Shown: piece after piece, positions 1 to 6,227 of the stretch
How positions within the stretch are numbered: the first letter of the stretch is position 1
How the letters are laid out: each line of letters starts with the position of its first letter
DNA from: Gammaproteobacteria bacterium
Lineage (GTDB): Bacteria > Pseudomonadota > Gammaproteobacteria > Arenicellales > Poriferihabitantaceae
Reading direction: 5' to 3'
Length of the DNA: 8,024 bases
Assembly: GCA_024679435.1 (NCBI GenBank)
Contig: JAIBDK010000091.1
Span: 1 to 8,024 of the forward strand
Made by a program: the position numbers and the translations under genes
Notes under the pieces: generated by a model
The model's input: only the letters and a program-made list of their open reading frames with translations
Told to the model about the DNA's origin: nothing
Database searches by the model: none

Positions 1-1801
1 AACCAAGCCGAAACACAGTCTGGAAAGACCCTCTGAATTCACCCCATACATCGAAGCTATCCTCAATCTGCTCCCCGGAACTTGATTCAATATGATTGGC
101 CACCAGGTAACCCCGAATGCGCGATTTCCCTTTGTCCCGCTTTAATGGTTCGACATACCATTTTCTTCCGTATGCCGCCGTTACCTGACGATAGTCTGTG
201 CGTTTGTCAAAACCAAAGTCTGCTCGATAATCGGCTGCGTAGTCATAATAATTTAACCAATACAGGCTTTTTGGGCCATCATGCTTATATGCAAGTTTTA
301 TGCCATGCCCTTCCAGAGTGTTATTTGGATCTGCTCGTAAAACGGCTGAGTTATAGTCGCAGTCACCAAGCAGGCAGTTCTCAGGGGGCGGTTCCAGGCA
401 ATCATCTCCGTCGCACAGATCCTGGGCGAAGGCTTCGGGGTAATCCGTTACCGAGTACATCAACTGGTATCTCAGTTTGTCGTCAATACCCAAATTAAAC
501 AAACCATCAATGCCGGCCACATAATTATTGTAGTCTTTACCGGTTCGTGCCGTGGCTATAATTCCTGTCGATGAACCCTTCTCGCCGGTCGTATATCGGA
601 CGGCATACAGGTCTCCAGGCAAGTCGGTAATTTCAACTTTCTCTGATCCAAGGTTATCAGGCATGATCAGTTCGGTACTCTCGTCACTGATCCACATGCC
701 ACCTGCAGAAATTTTTCTACCGGTATGGGAAAAATTTAGGCCGAATTCTGGCTGCACGATATTACGGGTATAAACTACCGGCATCGTTGTGGAGTAAAGA
801 TCCCGGCCGTCTTGAAAAAACTGCCTTTTCTCCGGTTGAAATGGTGTGAATGAGTTATTGATGCTGTCCCGGGCAATATCGCCTTCCACGTCGGTATAAT
901 TAGGGTAAATAGTTGCGGATGCTGTGGTTGCCGAATCAATGACCAGTTTGACGTCTACACCTAACTCATGATTATTGTGGTCTTTAATTTGCTCAAAGGG
1001 TTCGTCTTTATCTCTTTTCTCGTCAGGATGAAAGATATAGTAAGGTGAGAATTCAACTCGTTTTTGCTGGGCCGCCAATCCTGAAACGTCTTCCTTCTGG
1101 AGTATATAGACCGCCCCGAAAGTGCGATCTACTGCACGGGGGTAGCTGCGCTTCATAACTACCAGCCAGGCCGGTATTTCGCCTTCTTCAACCCTGGGTT
1201 GTTTGATGGAGTCAAAGGGTATCTCCATTTCAACAACATAGCCCTGGGGGGTTATGTTGGCTTCGGCTTTCCAGCGGGTGTCCCAATCATAAATGTAGCG
1301 GTCACTGATGGTGTTTTGCAGTACATCAGAAACGGAACCATGGGGATTGACCCTGAATTCTAGTTTTCGCCGCAGATTGCCTGTTGGGTCAATAACTATG
1401 GATACGTAATCTCCGTCCTTAACCCCATCGCGCAGCCGATTGGCAGAACGCATTTCTTCGGGTTTTGGATCATAGGCAGTAATCCCCAGATACAGATGTG
1501 TTGCAGTTACCGCAACCAGAACATCAGTACTCACTATCGCGTCAGAAAAACGTATGGGATAGAGTTCCTTGCCAATATCTCGGAGCGGTGCATCATTCCA
1601 AAACACATCATCCAGAACACCGTCCAATACAGGCTTTCCCGGAGTATCGCTTAGTTTGACTGTTCTGATGTCTTTGATTGACACATCATCCGCTGCCTTT
1701 TCGACTTCGTCTAAATCATCAGTCGGGGCTTCCTCCAGATTGACGGCCCACAAATTTGTGGGCAGTCCGAGAAAAACCAATAACAACAATATCGTTCTCA
1801 T
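1..1801 (-). CDS. Exported CBM9-like / DUF5916 protein, 3' end outside window
   Basis: I read the reverse strand as one uninterrupted frame of 600 codons from the ATG at 1801 to the window edge, so the C-terminus is missing. Residues 1-19 form a signal peptide (hydrophobic LLLLVFLG, then NLWA before the likely cut). Residues 60-68, DGVLDDVFW, match the opening of CBM9-like domains, which continue to about residue 235. Residues 304-332 carry the DUF5916 signature (DVEGD, then PEKRQFFQDG). The rest is rich in alternating aromatic and polar strands, as expected of an outer-membrane barrel. Family knowledge points to an outer-membrane or surface protein of unknown function; carbohydrate binding is only suggested by the CBM9-like fold. 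An acidic stretch at residues 463-481 holds four cysteines. The start is the only usable in-frame ATG, since TGA lies seven codons upstream. It is divergent from the DUF3604 gene. Family assignment is firm; the role is unknown. Confidence 0.9.
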   Translation of the reverse strand, partial: MRTILLLLVFLGLPTNLWAVNLEEAPTDDLDEVEKAADDVSIKDIRTVKLSDTPGKPVLDGVLDDVFWNDAPLRDIGKELYPIRFSDAIVSTDVLVAVTATHLYLGITAYDPKPEEMRSANRLRDGVKDGDYVSIVIDPTGNLRRKLEFRVNPHGSVSDVLQNTISDRYIYDWDTRWKAEANITPQGYVVEMEIPFDSIKQPRVEEGEIPAWLVVMKRSYPRAVDRTFGAVYILQKEDVSGLAAQQKRVEFSPYYIFHPDEKRDKDEPFEQIKDHNNHELGVDVKLVIDSATTASATIYPNYTDVEGDIARDSINNSFTPFQPEKRQFFQDGRDLYSTTMPVVYTRNIVQPEFGLNFSHTGRKISAGGMWISDESTELIMPDNLGSEKVEITDLPGDLYAVRYTTGEKGSSTGIIATARTGKDYNNYVAGIDGLFNLGIDDKLRYQLMYSVTDYPEAFAQDLCDGDDCLEPPPENCLLGDCDYNSAVLRADPNNTLEGHGIKLAYKHDGPKSLYWLNYYDYAADYRADFGFDKRTDYRQVTAAYGRKWYVEPLKRDKGKSRIRGYLVANHIESSSGEQIEDSFDVWGEFRGSFQTVFRLG

Positions 1802-1823
1802 ATCGTTCTCACATCGTTCTCAT
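1791..1823 (-). repeat. Three tandem 11-base units spanning the DUF5916 start codon
   Basis: On the minus strand three units follow one another without gaps: ATGAGAACGAT (1823-1813), GTGAGAACGAT (1812-1802) and ATGAGAACGAT (1801-1791). Only one base differs. Because 11 is not a multiple of 3, each unit shifts the frame: the starts in the first two units run into TGA inside the next unit, and only the last unit opens the long frame. The unit upstream also places GAGA about nine bases before the real ATG, which could act as a weak Shine-Dalgarno sequence. Confidence 0.9.
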
Positions 1824-1832
1824 ATTGGTCAT
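1809..1832 (-). other. Possible seven-codon upstream reading frame (MTNMRTM)
   Basis: An ATG at 1832 opens a seven-codon frame that ends in TGA at 1811-1809, leaving seven bases before the DUF5916 ATG at 1801. The arrangement could allow translational coupling or re-initiation. It results directly from the 11-base repeat. Without two of the three units, the same ATG would read straight into the main protein. No strong ribosome binding site precedes it, so translation is uncertain. Confidence 0.35.
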
Positions 1833-1861
1833 CTTTTAAAGATATGCCCATGCCACCTGAT

Positions 1862-1889
1862 ATTCTAAAGCACCAACCTTCATTGTAAA
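1862..1889 (-). promoter_or_regulatory. Candidate sigma-70 promoter for the DUF5916 gene
   Basis: On the minus strand TTTACA (1889-1884, five of six consensus bases) and TAGAAT (1867-1862, five of six) are separated by 16 bases. This would start transcription near 1855, leaving a leader of roughly 54 bases. The -35 lies inside the left copy of the mirrored TAGTTTAC element. Confidence 0.5.
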
Positions 1890-1965
1890 CTAATTCGGGT
1901 TCCTCCTGCGAGGCGGGACGCAAGCGAGATGTTGCCGCAGTTGTTATTACTCGATTATAGTTTAC
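1885..1965. repeat. Widely spaced inverted repeat GTAAACTA ... TAGTTTAC
   Basis: GTAAACTA at 1885-1892 and its exact reverse complement TAGTTTAC at 1958-1965 flank the centre of the divergent intergenic region. Arm centres are 73 bases apart, close to seven DNA turns. The inner flanks also resemble each other loosely (ATTCG against CGATTA). The left arm overlaps the -35 candidate of the minus gene, and the right arm overlaps the -10 candidate of the plus gene. This is compatible with a shared regulator site, but an 8-base match in AT-rich promoter DNA can also arise by chance. Confidence 0.5.
1932..1961 (+). promoter_or_regulatory. Candidate sigma-70 promoter for the DUF3604 gene
   Basis: TTGCCG (1932-1937, four of six consensus bases), an 18-base spacer and TATAGT (1956-1961, five of six) give a plausible plus-strand promoter. 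Transcription would begin near 1968, about 58 bases before the first ATG of the DUF3604 gene. Confidence 0.4.
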
Positions 1966-2021
1966 TTGCCAGTCTGAGCTTGGTACGCTGGACGAATCTA
2001 AGAAGTGTCTTGAATTAAACA

Positions 2022-2045
2022 GACTATGACTATGACTATGACTAA
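2022..2045 (+). repeat. Hexanucleotide repeat at the DUF3604 start
   Basis: GACTAT is repeated three times (2022-2039) and followed by GACTAA. The repeat creates ATG codons at 2026, 2032 and 2038, all in the same frame, so the protein can start as MTMTMTK or with fewer MT pairs. Since the unit is six bases, gain or loss of copies would not shift the frame. Confidence 0.85.
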
Positions 2046-3981
2046 AGTTAAATCTAAAAAGAAAACCGGCGCGTCCTTGTTTTTGGCTTCAATATTGGCA
2101 ACCACCGCTGCTCTGGCGTCAGATATCGGAACCCCTGATCCGACGACAATCAGTGGGTTATATCCTGGAAAAGCATATTCACCGTATGCGCAGCGATCAT
2201 TTCCAAGTAATATTTATTGGGGTGAAACTCACTTACATACCGGGTTGTCTCTGGACGCCGGTTTGTTCGGTAACATACTCGGCCATGCAGACGCCTATCG
2301 ACTAGCGAAGGGTGAAGAAATAACATCCTCTACCGGTCTGCCGGTTAAATTGAGTCGACCTCTGGACTGGCTGGTAATCACCGACCATTCGGATATGATG
2401 GGTATTGCCACGGATATTCAAAAAGGAGCGCCGAATATTTTGGCGAACGCAAAAGGCAAGGAGTGGGCAGAAGGTTTTCAAAAGGGTGGTCAGGCTGCAG
2501 GTGAAGCGGCGTTCGACCTGATTACTAATTTCGCCCAAATGACCGTTCCCCCTGAGCTTGTTGAGCAATACTCACCCGGTTCAAAAGTGTACGATAATCT
2601 CTGGGCAGATATCACTGAAACGGCTGATGAGTTCAACGATCCAGGAAGATTTAGTGCCTTAATTGGTTTCGAATGGACTTCTGTTCCCAAAGGGTTCAAT
2701 CTGCATCGGAATGTAATCTTGCGTGATGGCGGTAACGAAGCACGTCAGGTGACGCCACTTACGACGCAACCACCACTAGGAACGACAGACCCGTTAGATC
2801 TGTATGCATGGCTCGAGAATTACGAGGCCAAAACTGGCGGTCAGGCCCTGGCAATTGCGCACAATGGTAATCTCTCCAACGGTTGGATGTTTCCGACAGA
2901 AGATACCTATGCAGGGGGCAAGGTTGACAAAAACTACGTAGAGCTCCGTGCCAAATGGGAGCCACTTTATGAGGTAACCCAGATAAAAGGCGACGGAGAG
3001 ACTCATAGTTTCCTCTCACCCACGGACGAATTTGCTGATTATGAGACTCTGGACAAAGGCAACCTCGATCTTACAGAGGTAAAGACGGATGAAATGCTGC
3101 AGCGGGAATATGCCCGTGAAGCCTTAAAGCAGGGGCTTGCGCTAGAAAGCAAACTGGGCACCAATCCATACAAGTTCGGTATGGTTGGCGCAACGGACAG
3201 TCATACCGGTCTGTCTACCGCTGAAGAAGACAATTTCTTTGGTAAATCCACGAGCGTTGAGCCTTCTTCAACCAGAGTGTCACATCCATTTGTAGAATCA
3301 CCGCTTGGTGCGATAGAAGGCTATGAATTGTCCGCTTCCGGCTATCAGGGTGTCTGGGCATCCGAGAATACGCGGGAAGCAATTTTTGACGCAATGCTGC
3401 GCAAAGAAACCTACGGCACCACAGGTCCTCGTATCGCGGTTCGCTTTTTCGGCGGCTGGGAATTCACAGAAGAAGACCTGCGCAGTCGGGCACTTGCCTT
3501 TCTTGGATATGAGAAAGGCGTACCAATGGGTGGAAACCTTTCAGCACCCACAAGCGATGCGCCGACCTTTATGGTTTACGCACTGCGAGACCCCATTGGT
3601 GCAAATCTTGACCGAATCCAGGTCATTAAGGGTTGGGAGGATGCCGATGGTTCAACGCATGAAAAAGTTTATGACGTGGTCTGGTCTGACAATCGCACAC
3701 CTGATTCCACCGGAAAGCTGCCGGCGGTGGGCAACACGGTTGACCTTGAAGCGGCAAACTGGACGAATACTATTGGCGCGTCAGAGCTAGCTACAACCTG
3801 GAAGGATCCAGATTTTGATGTGAATCAAAAAGCATTTTATTACGCACGGGTAATAGAAATACCAACCCCACGCTGGGTGGTGTACGACAAAGTCCGTCTC
3901 GGTGCTGACATTCCGGAGGAAGCGGCATTGATTCATCAGGAGCGTGCTTACACGTCACCGATCTGGTACAACCCGAAGTAG
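2026..3981 (+). CDS. Secreted DUF3604 protein (PHP-type metal-dependent hydrolase fold)
   Basis: This 651-residue protein begins with a lysine-rich segment and a hydrophobic core ending TTAALAS, a signal peptide likely cut after residue 31. It should act in the periplasm or outside the cell. Metal-binding-type motifs typical of DUF3604 and the PHP fold appear in order: GETHLHTG (66-73), ITDHSD (118-123), FEW (215-217), HRN (227-229), IAHNGN (277-282), GATDSHTG (388-395) and TYGTTGPR (463-470 region). The length and the C-terminal segment ending in RAYTSPIWYNP fit full-length family members. Known PHP proteins hydrolyse phosphoesters with bound metals, but I cannot name the substrate here. The first of three possible ATGs is used; none has a clear Shine-Dalgarno sequence. 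The gene is divergent from the DUF5916 gene and may share its regulation. It is intact. Confidence 0.93.
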   Translation: MTMTMTKVKSKKKTGASLFLASILATTAALASDIGTPDPTTISGLYPGKAYSPYAQRSFPSNIYWGETHLHTGLSLDAGLFGNILGHADAYRLAKGEEITSSTGLPVKLSRPLDWLVITDHSDMMGIATDIQKGAPNILANAKGKEWAEGFQKGGQAAGEAAFDLITNFAQMTVPPELVEQYSPGSKVYDNLWADITETADEFNDPGRFSALIGFEWTSVPKGFNLHRNVILRDGGNEARQVTPLTTQPPLGTTDPLDLYAWLENYEAKTGGQALAIAHNGNLSNGWMFPTEDTYAGGKVDKNYVELRAKWEPLYEVTQIKGDGETHSFLSPTDEFADYETLDKGNLDLTEVKTDEMLQREYAREALKQGLALESKLGTNPYKFGMVGATDSHTGLSTAEEDNFFGKSTSVEPSSTRVSHPFVESPLGAIEGYELSASGYQGVWASENTREAIFDAMLRKETYGTTGPRIAVRFFGGWEFTEEDLRSRALAFLGYEKGVPMGGNLSAPTSDAPTFMVYALRDPIGANLDRIQVIKGWEDADGSTHEKVYDVVWSDNRTPDSTGKLPAVGNTVDLEAANWTNTIGASELATTWKDPDFDVNQKAFYYARVIEIPTPRWVVYDKVRLGADIPEEAALIHQERAYTSPIWYNPK

Positions 3982-4014
3982 GCGAACCGTCAGGGTCGCC
4001 ATAGGCTTTTATTT
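3981..4014 (+). terminator. Weak rho-independent terminator candidate after the DUF3604 gene
   Basis: GGCGA (3981-3985) pairs with TCGCC (3996-4000), and an inner CC/GG pairing follows a mismatch around a GTCA loop. A T-rich run (TTTTATTT, 4007-4014) begins six bases after the stem. The distance between stem and T-run makes it imperfect. It lies between two convergent genes, where a terminator would be expected. Confidence 0.35.
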
Positions 4015-4045
4015 ATGTTCCGTCCGGGGGTGTTCTCAATATTGC

Positions 4046-4627
4046 TTATAGCAGCGCAACAACAGATTTTCGGAGTGCCGGCAGCACCTCTTCGGAAAAC
4101 CACGGGTTCTTTTTTATCCAGACGTTGTTTCTTGGGCTGGGGTGAGGCAGGGGCATAATTTCCGGGCCATAGGCTTTCCAGTTTTGAACCGTCTGGGTAA
4201 GGCTTTTTTGCTGGCTTTTTCCTAAATGCCACGCGATAGCGTGCTGGCCAATGACCAGGGTTAGCTTTATGTTGGGTAGGCGCTCCAGAAGCGTTTGTCT
4301 CCATTTTTTGGCACATTCTGGACGCGGTGGCAGGTCGCCTGACTTTCCGGTTCCGGGATAACAAAAGCCCATAGGGATGATGGCGATTTTGCCCGGATCG
4401 TAAAATATTGGTGATTCAATTCCCATCCAGTTGCGCAAACGCTCTCCGCTAGGGTCATCGAAGGGAATACTGCTTCGATGGACCCGTATACCCGGAGCCT
4501 GACCGGCAATCAGTATTCTTGCTTTAGGAGAGGCCTGAAAAACCGGATTGGCACCTTCCGGTAAATATGGGTCGCATAGCGTGCACGATTTGATTTGATT
4601 TATTAGTTGCCGGAAGTCGTTTTCCAC
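4046..4627 (-). CDS. Uracil-DNA glycosylase superfamily protein with four-cysteine cluster
   Basis: The 193-residue protein belongs to the uracil-DNA glycosylase superfamily (COG1573-like). C15-x2-C18 and C89-x15-C105 match the spacing of the [4Fe-4S]-binding cysteines in family 4 enzymes. GQAPG (42-46) is the first active-site motif and HPSPRN (162-167) the second. Family 4 enzymes usually have Glu where this protein has Gln43, so its activity may differ. It resembles the small uncharacterised gammaproteobacterial subgroup related to Haemophilus HI_0220.2, an attribution from memory. The likely role is base-excision repair in the cytoplasm, removing uracil or a related damaged base. The start is GTG at 4627; on the coding strand TAGG sits a few bases upstream as a ribosome binding site. 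It follows dsbB by 14 bases and is probably co-transcribed with it. Superfamily is secure; exact substrate is not. Confidence 0.85.
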   Translation of the reverse strand: MENDFRQLINQIKSCTLCDPYLPEGANPVFQASPKARILIAGQAPGIRVHRSSIPFDDPSGERLRNWMGIESPIFYDPGKIAIIPMGFCYPGTGKSGDLPPRPECAKKWRQTLLERLPNIKLTLVIGQHAIAWHLGKSQQKSLTQTVQNWKAYGPEIMPLPHPSPRNNVWIKKNPWFSEEVLPALRKSVVALL

Positions 4628-4641
4628 GATGACCTAAAGTC

Positions 4642-5136
4642 TTATGAACCGGGCGAGTGACGCTTAAACATCATCCAGAATGCCATCAGTGTCAGTGCAA
4701 TGAGCCAGATCAGGCTCCAGCCCGGCATCGAAATACCCATTAGTGTCCAGACGACATCAGCGCATTCACCCGATCCTTTCAAGACGGTCTCCAGCATCTT
4801 TGTGAACGGTAGGGCATCCAGCATGAACGCCAACCCCGGGCCACATTCAGGGACCTGATCTTCAGGCAGGTTCTGCAACCAGACGTGCCGACCGGCGATG
4901 AAAATGCCAAATAGTCCAGCTAAGGAGGCAAGAAAACCATAAACTCGCTTGCCGAAGCCTGAAGGGTTATGGAGGCAAGCAATAAAAAATATTATTCCCA
5001 TGGCGATAAAGGCAACCCGCTGGAAGATGCAAAGGGGACAAGGTTCCAGGCCATCATGGTATTGAAAATACATAGCAAGGGCGATGAGTCCAAGACAAAT
5101 TAGAAAGCCGGTGAGCGATAGTGCACGATTAGTCAT
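4642..5136 (-). CDS. dsbB: Disulfide bond formation protein B
   Basis: DsbB is an inner-membrane protein that reoxidises periplasmic DsbA and passes the electrons to quinone. At 164 residues this is close to the usual length. Four hydrophobic segments are visible (about 8-24, 40-55, 66-82 and 139-156). The first periplasmic loop holds the C33-P-L-C36 redox pair in the usual context EPCPLCIFQR, and the second holds C98 and C125, the pair that exchanges with DsbA. The segment ISMPGWSLIW after C125 is also typical of the family. The ATG at 5136 has no clear Shine-Dalgarno sequence, but the N-terminal length matches known members. The glycosylase gene starts 14 bases downstream. No dsbA is present in the window. 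All four key cysteines are present, so it should be functional. Confidence 0.96.
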   Translation of the reverse strand: MTNRALSLTGFLICLGLIALAMYFQYHDGLEPCPLCIFQRVAFIAMGIIFFIACLHNPSGFGKRVYGFLASLAGLFGIFIAGRHVWLQNLPEDQVPECGPGLAFMLDALPFTKMLETVLKGSGECADVVWTLMGISMPGWSLIWLIALTLMAFWMMFKRHSPGS

Positions 5137-5257
5137 AATAGGTTAACGATCAAATCAATAAAAAAGTTGGAGAAGATTAACAGAACAAGTGGTCCATCGT
5201 ATGCCGGGAACAGTGAATTCGTAAAAAAGTGTCTGGGAGCGGCAGAGTTCAGGTGTT
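5137..5257 (-). other. Gap between folM-like gene and dsbB
   Basis: These 121 bases hold no gene that I can support. On the minus strand two T-rich runs are present (about 5228-5223 and 5168-5162), but only a four-base stem (TCTG/CAGA) precedes the first, so no terminator is called. The best promoter match, TTTACG with an 18-base spacer to TACGAT, has four of six bases in each box, which is too weak to annotate. Confidence 0.5.
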
Positions 5258-6001
5258 TCAGTTATAAATCGTCCTGCCGCCATCAACGTTAATAACCTGA
5301 CCGGTAATAAAATCAGCGCCGATTAGCAGAAACTCAACGGTTTTAACGATGTCTTTGGGATCCCCCCGGCGCTTTAGTGGAGTGGCTGAAATCAATCGTT
5401 GCTGGGCGATTTCATCACCATCATTTTCAGGCCATAGTATAGCCCCGGGTGCAACGGCATTAACCCGGATTTCGGGGCCAAGATCCCGGGCCAGAGAACG
5501 CGTCAACGAAACCAGCCCGGCTTTGGACGCGGAGTAAATTGGGTGGTTTTCCAGAGGGCGTTCAGCATAAATATCGGTCAAATTGATAATGCATCCCCGG
5601 GATTTTTTTAAGTAGGGTGCGACTCCCTGGGCAAGGAAAAAAGGGGCCTTAAGGTTAACATCCATGATGTTCTGCCATTGGTCTTCTGTCGCCGATGATA
5701 TAGGAGTTGGAAAAAATACGGATGCATTGTTGACTAGTCCGTCGAGCTGTCCCATTTCGATGATACAGTCTCTGGCAAGGCTGCGGATTGCAGAAATATC
5801 CTCAAGGTTTCCCTGAACCAGCACGATAGAATTCGGCCTAGCGTTATTGAGTTCAGATTCCAGCTCCCTGGCCTGGCGCTCACTATGATTGTAGTGGGCA
5901 ATTATTCTCGCACCCTGATTGTGCAGGGATCTTGCGATTTCCAACCCGATTCGACGGGTACTGCCGGTTATTAATATTACCTTGTTGTTCAGAGTGGTCA
6001 A
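5258..6001 (-). CDS. folM: Pteridine reductase of the short-chain dehydrogenase family (FolM/PTR1-like)
   Basis: The 247-residue protein is a short-chain dehydrogenase/reductase expected to reduce dihydropterins or dihydrofolate with NADPH in the cytoplasm. TGSTRRIG (12-19) is the nucleotide-binding motif, and the two arginines after TGS are typical of NADPH-using pteridine reductases. NNASVFFPTP (91-100) closely matches the pteridine reductase version of the NNAG motif. The active site is D143, Y156 and K160: aspartate replaces the usual serine 13 residues before the tyrosine, as in Leishmania PTR1. VNAVAPG (180-186) and INVDGG (237-242) are also standard. The start appears to be TTG at 6001; the frame has no ATG or GTG before or near it, and upstream it meets a stop at 6064-6062. 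The Shine-Dalgarno sequence is weak. It could be a pterin reductase with another preferred substrate, but the family call is strong. Its divergent neighbour is midA. Confidence 0.87.
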   Translation of the reverse strand: MTTLNNKVILITGSTRRIGLEIARSLHNQGARIIAHYNHSERQARELESELNNARPNSIVLVQGNLEDISAIRSLARDCIIEMGQLDGLVNNASVFFPTPISSATEDQWQNIMDVNLKAPFFLAQGVAPYLKKSRGCIINLTDIYAERPLENHPIYSASKAGLVSLTRSLARDLGPEIRVNAVAPGAILWPENDGDEIAQQRLISATPLKRRGDPKDIVKTVEFLLIGADFITGQVINVDGGRTIYN

Positions 6002-6227
6002 TTTTAGTGTTCTTAGGATTTGGTTGGGTAAAAATTCTGCTGTGACAATGAAATCTTGAATTCAGGCAATGATAGTAACATCACAGGAGGTTCTGTATAA
6101 GTCCGATTGACTGAGTATGAAGTGCGTGTGAGTCGTACTTTAGATAACTCTAAGTGTTAGATTAGCTGTTAAACTTCGGCACGAAAATCAATTTGCCCAT
6201 TTCCCCTTCCAATAAAATTTTTGCAAC
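6002..6227. other. Divergent intergenic region between folM-like and midA-like genes
   Basis: These 226 bases separate two genes read outwards and should hold a promoter for each, but I found no pair of -35 and -10 boxes with good matches and spacing on either strand. AGGAGG occurs at 6085-6090 with no start codon at a suitable distance. A short inverted repeat TGAT/ATCA lies at about 6069-6082. No RNA gene is recognisable. Confidence 0.5.

Noticed and set aside
82..498. 138-residue plus-strand open frame
   Set aside because: It lies opposite the DUF5916 coding frame, which carries clear family motifs. The protein is low in recognisable structure and has no signal or domain. The same applies to the frames at 552-773 and 1569-1868.
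1902..1913. Small hairpin CCTC-CTGC-GAGG in the middle of the DUF5916/DUF3604 gap
   Set aside because: A four-base stem with no T-run would lie upstream of both candidate transcription starts, so an RNA role is unlikely.
3323..3790. 155-residue plus-strand open frame inside the DUF3604 gene
   Set aside because: It is a shifted frame of a gene whose own frame has family motifs throughout; its sequence resembles no family I know.
3990..4364. 124-residue minus-strand open frame
   Set aside because: It overlaps the glycosylase gene in another frame on the same strand, while the glycosylase frame carries the conserved motifs.
5223..5250. Possible terminator after the folM-like gene on the minus strand
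   Set aside because: There is a run of six T, but the only preceding stem is four base pairs (TCTG/CAGA) with a seven-base loop, too weak to call.
6085..6131. AGGAGG followed by tiny open frames (TTG at 6107, ATG at 6117)
   Set aside because: The possible starts are 16 or more bases away and the products would be 4 to 17 residues, so the motif is probably chance.
6107..6135. TTGACT as a -35 box for midA
   Set aside because: No -10-like sequence occurs 16 to 18 bases downstream.
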